Of a stretch of DNA of 64,000 nucleotides, positions 11,518-20,241 are shown in pieces. How positions within the stretch are numbered: position 1 is the first letter of the stretch; every line of letters starts with the position of its first letter. Where the stretch lies: the NCBI RefSeq assembly GCF_003992625.1, contig NZ_RZMW01000041.1:365276-429275 (forward strand), in the 5' to 3' direction. Under the pieces are notes generated by a model that made no database searches, was not told where the DNA came from, and was given only the letters and a program-made list of their open reading frames with translations. The translations under genes were made by a program, and so were the position numbers. The DNA comes from Pelagibacterium lentulum. GTDB taxonomy: Bacteria > Pseudomonadota > Alphaproteobacteria > Rhizobiales > Devosiaceae.

Positions 11518-12282
11518 ATGCAAGAGACGCAAGCGACAACCCATTTCGGCACGCGCACGGTGCCGCTTGAGGACAAGCAGGGCCTTGTCAACGACGTCTT
11601 TTTCAAGGTCGCCTCGCGCTATGACCTTATGAACGATCTGATGAGCGGGGGCATCCACCGGATATGGAAGGACCATATGGTGGCGCGATTGGCGCCGCAG
11701 CGCAATGGAGCCCGCCCCTACAAGGTTCTCGATATGGCGGGCGGGACCGGCGATATCGCCATGCGCATCATCAACCAGAGCCACGGTTTTGCCCAGGTCA
11801 CGGTTTCCGACATCAATGCCAATATGCTTGGCGTTGGCGCCGAGCGTGCCAAGTCCTGGCGCTATCCCGGCCAGGTTGAATTTGTGGAAGCCAATGCCGA
11901 AGACTTGCCTTTTGAGGACAAGAGCTTTGACGCCTATACGATCGCCTTTGGCATTCGCAACGTGCCGCGTATCGAAAAGGCGCTTTCGGAAGCCCATCGC
12001 GTGCTCAAACGCGGCGGCCGCCTTCTGGTGCTCGAATTCTCCAGCGTCGATGTTCCAGGGCTGGATGCAGTCTATAGTCTTTTCTCCGATCACCTGATCC
12101 CGCCCATGGGCAGGATGGTCACCGGCGATGCCGAGCCATATCGCTATCTCGTGGAATCGATCCGCAATTTCCCCGATCCGGCAAAGTTCTCGGCCATGAT
12201 CGAAGCAGCGGGTTTCAAGCGCGTCACCCATGACGCGCTGAGCGGCAATATCGCGGCGCTGCATGGGGGCTGGAAGCTCTGA
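11518..12282 (+). CDS. ubiE: Bifunctional demethylmenaquinone/2-methoxy-6-polyprenyl-benzoquinol methyltransferase
   Basis: UbiE is the SAM-dependent C-methyltransferase of ubiquinone (and menaquinone) synthesis. The 254-residue protein carries the signature [18 protein letters not shown], the SAM-binding glycine motif [14 protein letters not shown] and the IAFGIRNVP motif, and ends with [10 protein letters not shown]. It opens a plus-strand operon with ubiB only 2 bases downstream. A ribosome-binding stretch (GAGCAAGG) precedes the ATG. Confidence 0.98.
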   Translation: MQETQATTHFGTRTVPLEDKQGLVNDVFFKVASRYDLMNDLMSGGIHRIWKDHMVARLAPQRNGARPYKVLDMAGGTGDIAMRIINQSHGFAQVTVSDINANMLGVGAERAKSWRYPGQVEFVEANAEDLPFEDKSFDAYTIAFGIRNVPRIEKALSEAHRVLKRGGRLLVLEFSSVDVPGLDAVYSLFSDHLIPPMGRMVTGDAEPYRYLVESIRNFPDPAKFSAMIEAAGFKRVTHDALSGNIAALHGGWKL

Positions 12283-12284
12283 TC

Positions 12285-13835
12285 ATGAGCGTTGCGACCT
12301 ATTTCCGCCTCGCCTGGGCAGGCTTTGTGCTGGCGCGCGAAGGCGCCTTTTCGCTGGCCGAAGACCAGCCGATTCCCCCCGCCGCCAAATTTCTGGTCAA
12401 ATGCGCCCGGATCATCGAAAAGCGGGCCGTGCGCAAGACAGGGCGCGTCGACCGGCTTGCCAACGGCCTGACCCGGCTTGGGCCCACCTACGTCAAATTC
12501 GGGCAATTGCTGGCCACCCGCGCCGATATTGTAGGGATTGGGGTCGCATCCGATCTGTCAAAGCTGCAGGACGCCATGCCGCCGTTCGACGAAAAGCTCG
12601 TGCCGGGCCTCCTGCGGCAAGCGCTTGGCGATAAGGTCGACCAGCTCAAGGACATTTCCCCCCCCATTGCTGCCGCTTCGATTGCACAAGTGCATAGGGC
12701 GAAACTTGTCGACCCCGATGGCCGGGAACAAGACGTTGCGGTAAAGCTTTTGCGCCCCGGTATCCGAGCGCGGTTCAAAAGCGATCTCGACGGGCTTTAT
12801 GCGCTGGCGCGGGTTGCCGAGCGCTTTGTGCCCAATGCCGGGCGTTTCAACGGCAAGCGGGTCGTCGATGCGCTGGCCCGCTCGGCGCAGCTTGAAATGG
12901 ATTTGCGTATGGAAGCGGCAGCGATTTCCGAGCTCGCGGACAATTGCGCCGACGATGACAGGTTCGCACTGCCCCATATCCATTGGAGCCATACCGCGCG
13001 CAGCGTTTTGACCACAAGCTGGATCGATGCCATCCCTGTCCGTGAGGTCGAAGCGCTCGACAAGGCCGGAATCGACCGACCCAAACTGGCGGAAACCTTA
13101 ATCCAGAGCTTTTTGCGCCAGGCAATTCGCGACGGCTATTTTCATGCCGATATGCATCCGGGCAATCTTTTCGCCGATCCCAAGACCGGCGGGATCATTG
13201 CAGTCGATCTGGGCATCATGGGGCGCATCGGGAAGGCGGAGCGCCGCTTTCTGGCGGAAATCCTTTATGGATTTATCGCGCGCGACTATAAGCGCATCGC
13301 CCAGCTGCATTTCGATATCGGCTATGTGCCGCCGGATCAATCCGTCGACGATTTTGCTCAGGCCCTGCGTGCCATTGGCGAGCCGCTTGTCGGGCGCGCG
13401 GCCGATGAGATTTCAATGGCCAAGGTTCTGGGCCAATTGCTCGAAACAACCGAAGTGTTCAACATGAGCGCGCGGCCCGAGCTTGTACTGCTACAGAAAA
13501 ACATGGTGCTGGTTGAAGGCACGGCCCGCATTCTCGATCCGCGCTTCAACATGTGGCATGCGGCCGAACCCATCGTCGGAGAATGGGTGCGCCGCCAGGT
13601 GGGGCCGCTTGGCCGGTTAGAGCTGGCCAAGGAAGGCCTGGACGAAGCGCTGTCGCTGGCAAGGCGCCTGCCCAAGCTCGCCGATAGCGCAGAGCGTGTC
13701 CTTACCCGCATCGAAAGGGACCAGACCCGGAGCGAAAAGCGTGAGGGCCTTGTCATGGCACTGAAATGGGGTGGACTTATTGCCCTGGTCCTCGCCATTG
13801 TGGTGCTGGGGCTCAACATCATGGACAGGTTCTGA
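12285..13835 (+). CDS. ubiB: Ubiquinone biosynthesis ADCK/ABC1-type kinase-like protein
   Basis: This 516-residue atypical kinase-like membrane protein is needed for ubiquinone synthesis. It has the UbiB hallmarks: the KxGQ segment VKFGQLLATRADI, the Ala-rich nucleotide loop AAASIAQVHRA in place of a Gly-rich loop, the catalytic region YFHADMHPGN and a DLG metal-binding motif (AVDLGIMGR). One C-terminal hydrophobic segment (GGLIALVLAIVVLGLNI) would anchor it. It follows ubiE by 2 bases, and its stop overlaps the coaBC start by one base (TGATG), so the three are probably translationally coupled. Confidence 0.97.
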   Translation: MSVATYFRLAWAGFVLAREGAFSLAEDQPIPPAAKFLVKCARIIEKRAVRKTGRVDRLANGLTRLGPTYVKFGQLLATRADIVGIGVASDLSKLQDAMPPFDEKLVPGLLRQALGDKVDQLKDISPPIAAASIAQVHRAKLVDPDGREQDVAVKLLRPGIRARFKSDLDGLYALARVAERFVPNAGRFNGKRVVDALARSAQLEMDLRMEAAAISELADNCADDDRFALPHIHWSHTARSVLTTSWIDAIPVREVEALDKAGIDRPKLAETLIQSFLRQAIRDGYFHADMHPGNLFADPKTGGIIAVDLGIMGRIGKAERRFLAEILYGFIARDYKRIAQLHFDIGYVPPDQSVDDFAQALRAIGEPLVGRAADEISMAKVLGQLLETTEVFNMSARPELVLLQKNMVLVEGTARILDPRFNMWHAAEPIVGEWVRRQVGPLGRLELAKEGLDEALSLARRLPKLADSAERVLTRIERDQTRSEKREGLVMALKWGGLIALVLAIVVLGLNIMDRF

Positions 13836-15061
13836 TGCTTTATGGCAAGCACATCCTTGTGATTATTTCGGGCGGCGTTGCCGCCTATAAGGCAATCGAA
13901 TTGATCCGGCTGATTCAAAAGGCCGGTGGCACGGTTCAGGCGATCCTGACCAAAAGCGCGACCGAATTCGTCTCCCCGCTCACGATATCGACCCTTTGCG
14001 GACGGCCTGCCCTGACCGCGCTTTTCGATCTCACCCGCGAAACCGAGATCGGGCATATCGAATTGTCCCGCTCGGCCGATCTTATCGTTATCGCGCCGGG
14101 CACCGCCAATATTCTGGCCAAGCTGGCCAATGGCATAGCCGACGATCTTGCAACCACCTGCCTTTTGGCAACCGATACGCCAATCATGGCTGCCCCGGCA
14201 ATGAATGTGCGCATGTGGGAGGCAGCATCGACGCGCCGCAATCTTGCGTTGCTTGCCAATGACGGCGTGCAATTTGTTGGCCCCGATGAAGGAGAAATGG
14301 CTTGCGGTGAATTCGGGCCGGGCCGGCTGGCCGAGCCGCCGGTCATACTTGAGGCCATCGTCGCGCATTTTGAACGTGCTAACAGGCCGAAACCCTTGGC
14401 TGGCAAACATGCGATTGTCACATCAGGGCCGACACGTGAACCGATAGATCCGGTGCGCTTCCTTTCCAACGCCTCGTCTGGCAAGCAGGGCGTGGCGATC
14501 GCCGAGGCCCTGGCTGCGCTTGGCGCACGGGTGAGCTTTGTCACCGGGCCAGCTCAATATCGGCAGCCCAGAGGCTGTGCGGTAATTGACGTGGAGACGG
14601 CGATTGAGATGGATCGCGCCGTCGAGGCAGCACTTCCTGCCGATATCGCGGTTTTCTGTGCGGCTGTTTCCGATTGGCGGGTGGAAACACCGGCCGATGA
14701 CAAGATCAAAAAGGATGCCGATGAGACCGCGCCCACCCTCACATTGGTGGCAAATCCCGATATTCTCAGGCGCGTTTCATCGCTTGCGGGCGGAAACCGG
14801 CCGCGGCTTGTTGTCGGCTTTGCTGCGGAAACCTCAAATCTTCTCGAAAACGCCAAAGCGAAGCTGAAAAGAAAGGGTTGCGACTGGCTCCTAGCCAACG
14901 ACGTCAGCCCAGCGAGCGGCACGTTTGGCGGCGCAAACAATACCGTTACGCTTCTGGCAGGCGAGGCCGTCGAGGCGTGGGAGCCCATGGACAAGCAAGC
15001 GGTCGCCCAAAAACTTGCCACACGCATTGCCGAATCTTTTCAACGCGATAGGCGGATCTGA
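13835..15061 (+). CDS. coaBC: Phosphopantothenoylcysteine decarboxylase/phosphopantothenate-cysteine ligase
   Basis: This bifunctional enzyme carries out two consecutive steps of coenzyme A synthesis. The N-terminal flavoprotein domain (CoaC) has [14 protein letters not shown], the substrate-clamping PAMN motif and the active-site Cys in [13 protein letters not shown]. The C-terminal CoaB domain has [24 protein letters not shown] and the KIKK segment. The frame is open further upstream inside ubiB, but the ATG at 13835 starts the conserved [13 protein letters not shown] and gives 408 residues, the normal length. It is coupled to ubiB. Confidence 0.97.
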   Translation: MLYGKHILVIISGGVAAYKAIELIRLIQKAGGTVQAILTKSATEFVSPLTISTLCGRPALTALFDLTRETEIGHIELSRSADLIVIAPGTANILAKLANGIADDLATTCLLATDTPIMAAPAMNVRMWEAASTRRNLALLANDGVQFVGPDEGEMACGEFGPGRLAEPPVILEAIVAHFERANRPKPLAGKHAIVTSGPTREPIDPVRFLSNASSGKQGVAIAEALAALGARVSFVTGPAQYRQPRGCAVIDVETAIEMDRAVEAALPADIAVFCAAVSDWRVETPADDKIKKDADETAPTLTLVANPDILRRVSSLAGGNRPRLVVGFAAETSNLLENAKAKLKRKGCDWLLANDVSPASGTFGGANNTVTLLAGEAVEAWEPMDKQAVAQKLATRIAESFQRDRRI

Positions 15062-15173
15062 GCGCGAGATTTTTTGGAATCCCGACTTGCCAGCGCGACG
15101 CTTTGCCCCCAGAGTGCCGCCGGTATTGTGAAGCCGTAAAGGCTCGGAAAACGATAAGGTGGAGACGCGACAG

Positions 15174-15755
15174 ATGTATTTGAACCCAATTCTCAAGATG
15201 GGCGGCATCGCTGTCCTCACCGTCGGACTGACTGCCTGTATGGATGTGTCGATGGATCTCGAGGTCTTGAGCGAAACCGACGCCCGGGCAACGATGAAAA
15301 CATCGATGGCCGCCGACATATATGCCATGATTTCGGCACAGGCCGATGGCGAAGACGACTTCTGCGAAGATGGAGAAACCGTTGAAACCGCCACGACCGT
15401 GGACTGCATCGTTGTGAAGGAAGGCACGTTCGCGGAAATCATGGAAGATGACGATGGCCCCACCCTTGAAGCGATCGGTAACGGACAGGTTCGCGTTTCT
15501 TTCCCGACCGGGGAATTGAGCGATCAGGTTTCTGAAGGGTTGGGCGGCGACGACGATCCGGAAATGATGGCCATGATCGCCTCGATGTTTGAAGGTAACG
15601 CCATTTCGATGACCATTTCGGGTGGCCAGATCGTGGACACCAATATGGAAGTGGCCGAAGATGGCATGAGCGCGCGCTATGACATCCCGTTTGTTGGGAT
15701 CATTACGGGCGATCTCGATCTGCCCGAAGAACTTTACGCCATTGTACAGAAATAG
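15174..15755 (+). CDS. Predicted lipoprotein of unknown function
   Basis: The protein has 193 residues. A short signal peptide ends in the lipobox LTAC (Cys at about residue 19), so it should be lipidated and exported. The mature part is acidic and rich in Asp, Glu, Met and Thr. I recognise no catalytic motif. The chosen ATG follows AAGGTGGAG about ten bases upstream; a GTG at 15159 is possible but would put the ribosome-binding site inside the gene. It lies between coaBC and dut, 3 bases before the latter, so it is probably in the same transcript. Confidence 0.7.
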   Translation: MYLNPILKMGGIAVLTVGLTACMDVSMDLEVLSETDARATMKTSMAADIYAMISAQADGEDDFCEDGETVETATTVDCIVVKEGTFAEIMEDDDGPTLEAIGNGQVRVSFPTGELSDQVSEGLGGDDDPEMMAMIASMFEGNAISMTISGGQIVDTNMEVAEDGMSARYDIPFVGIITGDLDLPEELYAIVQK

Positions 15756-15758
15756 ACT

Positions 15759-16208
15759 TTGAAAATTGCATTAAAATGGCTCGCGCACGGGCAGGGGCTC
15801 TCCCTTCCCCGGCGCGCAACAAAAGGGGCGGCAGGGTATGACCTTGCCGCCGCCGTCGATTCTGATACCGTCCTGACCCTGGCGCCGGGCGAATATGGAT
15901 TGGTGCCATGTGGCTTTTCGCTTGGCCTGCCCGTTGGCATGGAAGCGCAGATACGCCCCCGGTCCGGGCTTGCTGCCAAATTCGGCGTAACCGTGCTCAA
16001 TGCGCCAGGTACGGTGGATGCGGATTATCGGGGCGAGGTAAAGGCGATTCTTATCAATCACGGCAAGGCGCCTTTTGAAATCCGGCGCGGCGACAGGATT
16101 GCGCAAATGGTGATTGCGCCGGTGCCCGATACCGAGATTTTTGCGACCGACAACCTTGAGGAGACCGATCGTGGTGAAGGTGGTTTTGGGTCAACAGGGG
16201 TGGCTTAG
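15759..16208 (+). CDS. dut: Deoxyuridine 5'-triphosphate nucleotidohydrolase (dUTPase)
   Basis: dUTPase hydrolyses dUTP to dUMP and pyrophosphate, which keeps uracil out of DNA and feeds thymidylate synthesis. The 149-residue trimeric-type protein shows the five motifs: [37 protein letters not shown] and the C-terminal [10 protein letters not shown] loop. Translation starts at a TTG 3 bases after the lipoprotein stop. Its 3' end overlaps the next gene by 38 bases. Confidence 0.97.
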   Translation: MKIALKWLAHGQGLSLPRRATKGAAGYDLAAAVDSDTVLTLAPGEYGLVPCGFSLGLPVGMEAQIRPRSGLAAKFGVTVLNAPGTVDADYRGEVKAILINHGKAPFEIRRGDRIAQMVIAPVPDTEIFATDNLEETDRGEGGFGSTGVA

Positions 16209-16908
16209 CGGGCTTTGCGCGCTGTTGGCATTTGCAGGCCCGGCATGTGCAGGCGACAGCGCACAATTTAATGCACTGGGCTATTCCCAGGATGGACGCC
16301 ATTTCGCCTTCGAGCAATTCGGCATCCAGGACGGATCGGGCTTTCCTTATGCCGATATTTTTCTCATCGATCTGGAGACCGACACCTTTGCCGGAGGCTC
16401 CCCTTTTCGGACTCGCATCGATAGCGAAATGACCCACGTGGCCGAGGCCAGGGCTCAAGTTCTGATGCAGGCGGAGGAAAGCCTCGCCGAATTTGGAATT
16501 TCCCGGCCCGCGCTGCCGCTGGTCTTACGCGGCGACGGTGAACTGGTCGATGAAGGGCTTTCGATCGTTTATGGGATTCCCTCCTATGGTCTGGACCAGA
16601 CACGCGGCGAATACGCACTCAGCCTCGATATCTTCAAAGCGCCTTCTGGCCAGGATTGCGAATTTTTCGAGGGCGGGCCGATGGGGTTTGCGCTTTATCG
16701 GGAAACCGGCGAGGGGCGCGAGCAACTGCATCGCGATACGCGCGTGCCTGCATCTCGAAACTGCGTGATCACCTATAAGTTCTACGGGGTCTTCAATCCA
16801 TTTGAATCCTGGGACAATAGCGCCGCAGTTGCGGTGCTTTCGGTGTGGTCGCATGGCTTTGAGGGACCGGATCGCCGCTTTATCGCACTTCCCGTGGGCG
16901 AGCGGTAA
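16171..16908 (+). CDS. Predicted secreted protein, DUF2259-like
   Basis: The 245-residue protein starts at a GTG inside the end of dut, preceded by GAGGAG at suitable spacing. A signal peptide (hydrophobic [16 protein letters not shown]) suggests export to the periplasm. The segment beginning [18 protein letters not shown] and continuing with PYADIFLID resembles the DUF2259 family of predicted secreted proteins. Two Cys in the mature part (DCEFF and RNCVI) could form a disulfide. No enzymatic function is known. It ends 6 bases before the MoeB/ThiF-like gene. Confidence 0.8.
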   Translation: MVKVVLGQQGWLSGLCALLAFAGPACAGDSAQFNALGYSQDGRHFAFEQFGIQDGSGFPYADIFLIDLETDTFAGGSPFRTRIDSEMTHVAEARAQVLMQAEESLAEFGISRPALPLVLRGDGELVDEGLSIVYGIPSYGLDQTRGEYALSLDIFKAPSGQDCEFFEGGPMGFALYRETGEGREQLHRDTRVPASRNCVITYKFYGVFNPFESWDNSAAVAVLSVWSHGFEGPDRRFIALPVGER

Positions 16909-16914
16909 ACAGAA

Positions 16915-17715
16915 GTGGCGCTTTCGGGAGACGAGGCCGCCCGCTATGCCCGCCATATCGTTTTGAAGGATATGGGTGGCACCGGACAGCAAAAGCTCAA
17001 GAACGCCCGCGTTCTGATCGTTGGAGCGGGTGGGTTGGGGGCACCTGTCATCGCCTATCTGGCGGCTGCCGGGATCGGCACGCTCGGGGTCGTCGACCCG
17101 GATAAAGTATCGCTGTCCAATCTGCAACGTCAGATCATCCATGGCGATGACACGATCGGCAGCGCAAAAACCAAAAGCGCACAGGACTTTGTTGCGCGTA
17201 TCAATCCCTTTGTGCGCTACCTCAATCACCAGATCAAGCTCGACGCGAGAAATGCCGGCAGGATCATTGCCGATTATGATCTGGTTGTCGAAGGTACCGA
17301 TGACTTTGCGAGCAAACAGGTGGTATCCCAAGCCTGCGAAGCCGCAAAAATTCCGCTTGTCACCGGGGCGCTTGGCCCATTTGACGGTACGCTTACGGTG
17401 CTTATGCCCTATGCGCGCAATGCATTGGGCCAGGACAATCCGAGATTTTCCGATCTTTATCCTGTGGCTCCAGACCCGAAGGACAGCCCGCCTTGCGAGA
17501 TCGCGGGGGTCCTCAATGTGCTGCCGGGCATTATCGGCACGATGATGGCCAATGAAGCGCTCAAGCTGATTGCGGGCTACGGTGCGCCGCTGGTGGGCAA
17601 GTTGCTGGTCTATTCCGCTCGGACAGGCGAAAGTCACATCCTGGATTATCGACGCGAGGGCGAAAATCCCAGCGCCTCTTCGAAGGCAGCAAACAAGGCC
17701 TCATCTGACCAATAA
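16915..17715 (+). CDS. HesA/MoeB/ThiF family adenylyltransferase lacking the zinc cysteines
   Basis: Members of this family adenylate the C-terminal Gly of a ubiquitin-like sulfur carrier (MoaD, ThiS). The 266-residue protein has the nucleotide-binding VLIVGAGGLGAPVIAYLAAAG, the Arg-containing NLQRQIIHGDDTIG and the metal-binding EGTDDF. Only two Cys remain (QACEA and PPCEIAG). The four Cys that bind structural zinc in MoeB are absent: the usual CYRCLF region reads FSDLYP, and the C-terminal CxxC is missing. The Cys in PPCEIAGVL aligns with the conserved Cys of the family. It starts at GTG. Its 3' end overlaps a convergent SDR gene by 70 bases. MoeB or ThiF cannot be separated here. Confidence 0.9.
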   Translation: MALSGDEAARYARHIVLKDMGGTGQQKLKNARVLIVGAGGLGAPVIAYLAAAGIGTLGVVDPDKVSLSNLQRQIIHGDDTIGSAKTKSAQDFVARINPFVRYLNHQIKLDARNAGRIIADYDLVVEGTDDFASKQVVSQACEAAKIPLVTGALGPFDGTLTVLMPYARNALGQDNPRFSDLYPVAPDPKDSPPCEIAGVLNVLPGIIGTMMANEALKLIAGYGAPLVGKLLVYSARTGESHILDYRREGENPSASSKAANKASSDQ

Positions 17716-18200
17716 TTATCCTTGAGCCAGCCCGGTGCCGCCTCCAAAGCGCTGCTATCAGCCGGAACCCAACCGATCCGTATAGCCCTTGCCCGCAATC
17801 CGGGCTGCTGATCGTAAAGCCGAGCCAGATTTTCAAGCGCACGCTTTGAATAGCCATAAGCGTTGATTTCAAGGTCCGGGCTTTTGGGTTCCGCCCAATC
17901 CGAAGACGGCAGCACAAGCCCAGGCACGCGCGCCCTGTAACAGGCCTCGACCAGCCGCGCGGTTACACTGACCGCTTGCAGATGAATGTCTGCGGGTGCG
18001 TCCGGGTTGGCGCTTGTCGCCAGGTGGACCAGACCGGATGCGCGTCCCAGAAGAGCGCTCCAGAATGCGCTTTCAAAATCGGTCGTCACAAGATCGATTG
18101 TGTGGTGGGTGCCGGCCACGCAATCTATGCCGATGGCATCGGGCCACGCCGCCACGAGCCTGCGACCGATATTGCCGCAAGCTCCCGTTACGATCAGCAC
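17646..18200 (-). CDS. Short NAD(P)-dependent epimerase/dehydratase (SDR), uronate-dehydrogenase-like
   Basis: This 184-residue extended-type SDR has the Rossmann motif TGACGNIG at its N-terminus and the catalytic YGYSK motif. SSDW supplies the preceding Ser. The C-terminal WSDEALFAAFEEALG resembles the end of uronate dehydrogenase-type enzymes, but it is some 80 residues shorter than those, so substrate is unknown. It starts at GTG. It follows fabB on the minus strand by about 11 bases and overlaps the convergent adenylyltransferase gene by 70 bases. Confidence 0.75.
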   Translation of the reverse strand: MLIVTGACGNIGRRLVAAWPDAIGIDCVAGTHHTIDLVTTDFESAFWSALLGRASGLVHLATSANPDAPADIHLQAVSVTARLVEACYRARVPGLVLPSSDWAEPKSPDLEINAYGYSKRALENLARLYDQQPGLRARAIRIGWVPADSSALEAAPGWLKDNYWSDEALFAAFEEALGFSPSRR

Positions 18201-18211
18201 GGTTTCAGAGC

Positions 18212-19438
18212 CTAAGCGTCAGGATGTTTGAAAACCAATGTTGCATTGGTGCCGCCAAAGCCAAAGCTGTTGGACAGCACGACGCCGAGATCAACATTGT
18301 CGCGGCGCTCCCGAAGGATCGGCATATCGGCAAATTCGGGATCGAGATTTTCGATGTTGGCGCTTTCGCAGATGAAGCGGTTTTGCATCATCAACAGCGA
18401 ATAGATACATTCCTGAACGCCCGTTGCGCCGAGTGAGTGGCCGGTCAGCGATTTGGTTGCGGAAAGGGGCGGGCACTTGTCCTCATTGCCGAAGACTTCG
18501 CGCAATGCCTCGATTTCCTTTTTGTCGCCAACAGGGGTCGAGGTGGCATGGGGATTGATATAATCGATTGGCGCCTTGACGGTTTCGAGCGCCATTTTCA
18601 TGCAGCGGACGGCGCCTTCGCCGGAGGGCGCAACCATGTCATAACCGTCCGAGGTCGCACCATAGCCGATAAGCTCGGCAATGATATTGGCGCCGCGGGC
18701 CTTGGCGTGTTCATATTCCTCCAGCACCAATACGCCGGCGCCACCGGCGATAACGAAGCCGTCGCGATCCTTGTCATAGGCGCGCGAGGCTTTTTGCGGG
18801 GTGTCGTTGAAATTGGAACTCATGGCACCCATGGCGTCGAACAGGTTGGACATGGACCAGTCCAGATCCTCGTGCCCGCCCGCAAAAACAATATCCTGCT
18901 TGCCGAGCTGAATCTGCTCATAGGCATTGCCGATACAATGCTTGGATGTCGCGCAGGCCGAGGAAATCGAATAATTGACGCCCAGAATCCCGTAAGCTGT
19001 GGCAAGGGTTGCCGATGCGGTCGAACTCATCGCCTTGGGCACGGCGAGCGGGCCGATGCGCTTGGGACTTTTCTTTTCGCGGGTAATGTCGGCGGCTTCA
19101 ACCACCGCACGGGTCGAGGGGCCGCCAGAGCCCATAACGATACCGGTACGCGGGTTCTTTATGTCTTTTTCCTCGAGCCCGGCCATCTTTATCGCCTCTT
19201 GCATGGCGATATAATTCCAGGCCGCGCCTTTGGCCATGAAGCGGGTGGTACGCCGATCCAGCACCTCGAAGGGATCGAGGTTCGGGGCGCCATGCACCTG
19301 ACAGCGGAAACCCAGATCGATATAGTCCTGCGCAGCCGAAATGCCTGGGCGCGCAGCCTTCAAGCTATCGAGAACGTCATCGACCGTATTGCCGATAGAC
19401 GACACGATACCCATACCGGTAACCACTACACGCTTCAT
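18212..19438 (-). CDS. fabB: 3-oxoacyl-ACP synthase I
   Basis: FabB is the condensing enzyme that elongates cis-3-decenoyl-ACP and so works with FabA to make unsaturated fatty acids. The 408-residue protein has the catalytic triad of the family: Cys in [10 protein letters not shown] (about 163), His in [11 protein letters not shown] and His in [10 protein letters not shown]. The C-terminal [15 protein letters not shown] is conserved. It lies 50 bases downstream of fabA on the same strand, the classic fabAB operon. Confidence 0.97.
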   Translation of the reverse strand: MKRVVVTGMGIVSSIGNTVDDVLDSLKAARPGISAAQDYIDLGFRCQVHGAPNLDPFEVLDRRTTRFMAKGAAWNYIAMQEAIKMAGLEEKDIKNPRTGIVMGSGGPSTRAVVEAADITREKKSPKRIGPLAVPKAMSSTASATLATAYGILGVNYSISSACATSKHCIGNAYEQIQLGKQDIVFAGGHEDLDWSMSNLFDAMGAMSSNFNDTPQKASRAYDKDRDGFVIAGGAGVLVLEEYEHAKARGANIIAELIGYGATSDGYDMVAPSGEGAVRCMKMALETVKAPIDYINPHATSTPVGDKKEIEALREVFGNEDKCPPLSATKSLTGHSLGATGVQECIYSLLMMQNRFICESANIENLDPEFADMPILRERRDNVDLGVVLSNSFGFGGTNATLVFKHPDA

Positions 19439-19488
19439 ATTCGCCCCTTGGACTCCTGTATCTTTCCAGCTCGCAACTTGCGCGTATT

Positions 19489-20004
19489 CTAGAACGTGCT
19501 CGTGTCCGTAAAAAGACCCACGCGCAAATCGGTTGCCTCGTAGATGGTTTTGCCATCAACCTTCATATAGCCATCGGCTATGCCAAGCGTAAGCTTGGAC
19601 CGCATGATGCGTTTGATGTCGATCCCGTATTCTACCAGCTTGGCACCCGGGGTCACCTGTCCTCTGAACTTTATCTCTCCGGCCAGAGCGCGACCGCGGC
19701 CTGCACCTCCGGTCCAGCCCAGATAAAATCCTGTCATCTGCCAGAGCGCATCCAGCCCCAGGCAACCGGGCATGACCGGATCGTTGTCGAAATGACAGGC
19801 AAAGAACCACAGATCAGATTTTACATCGAGTTCGGCGCGCACCTGCCCCCTGTTGAAGGCGCCACCGGTGTCGTCGATCCGGGTGATCCGGTCGAACATA
19901 AGCATGGGTGGCAAGGGCAACTGCGCATTGCCCGGACCGAACAACTCGCCGCGACCACACGCCAGCAGCTCTTGATAATCGTAGGAATTGGCGCGTTCTG
20001 CCAT
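19489..20004 (-). CDS. fabA: 3-hydroxydecanoyl-ACP dehydratase/isomerase
   Basis: FabA dehydrates 3-hydroxydecanoyl-ACP and isomerises the trans-2 to the cis-3 product, the branch point to unsaturated fatty acids. The 171-residue protein shows the active-site His in [19 protein letters not shown] and the Asp in GLDALWQ, with the [10 protein letters not shown] segment ahead. The frame is open upstream to 20160, but the ATG at 20004 has GAGGGG just before it and gives the standard length. It is transcribed toward fabB. Confidence 0.97.
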   Translation of the reverse strand: MAERANSYDYQELLACGRGELFGPGNAQLPLPPMLMFDRITRIDDTGGAFNRGQVRAELDVKSDLWFFACHFDNDPVMPGCLGLDALWQMTGFYLGWTGGAGRGRALAGEIKFRGQVTPGAKLVEYGIDIKRIMRSKLTLGIADGYMKVDGKTIYEATDLRVGLFTDTSTF

Positions 20005-20137
20005 AAGCCCCTCATTGGAATCGGCGCAGTTTCCCTGTGCGGAAACCGGACCCGCTCCTGATCGTTTTCTGGTTGGCCGAAAAATTGCGCCGAAAAGTCT
20101 TCCGGCCCAAAGCCCGACAGCTATGATGTTGATTTTG

Positions 20138-20167
20138 TGTGTAGAGGGCAAGAGGCTCAAGGGTCAA
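20138..20167 (-). promoter_or_regulatory. Possible promoter of the fabA-fabB operon
   Basis: On the minus strand TTGACC (complement of 20162-20167), an 18-base spacer and TACACA (complement of 20138-20143) resemble a housekeeping promoter. It lies in the 237-base gap between rpoN and fabA, about 135 bases before the fabA start. The spacing is one base longer than ideal. Confidence 0.4.
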
Positions 20168-20241
20168 TAGACCAAATGTCCATATCAAACGCGGCGAAGC
20201 CATTTTGCCACATCATCATGTTTGAGAAAAGGAACAACCAC

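Noticed and set aside
11403-11606. N-terminal extension of MutM by 68 residues
   Set aside because: Fpg needs the Pro directly after the initiator Met as nucleophile, so the start must be at 11402.
16429-16444. CACGTG inside the DUF2259 gene as a further parS-like site
   Set aside because: The flanks do not match the consensus and it lies in coding sequence; similar chance copies occur near 14433 and 22173.
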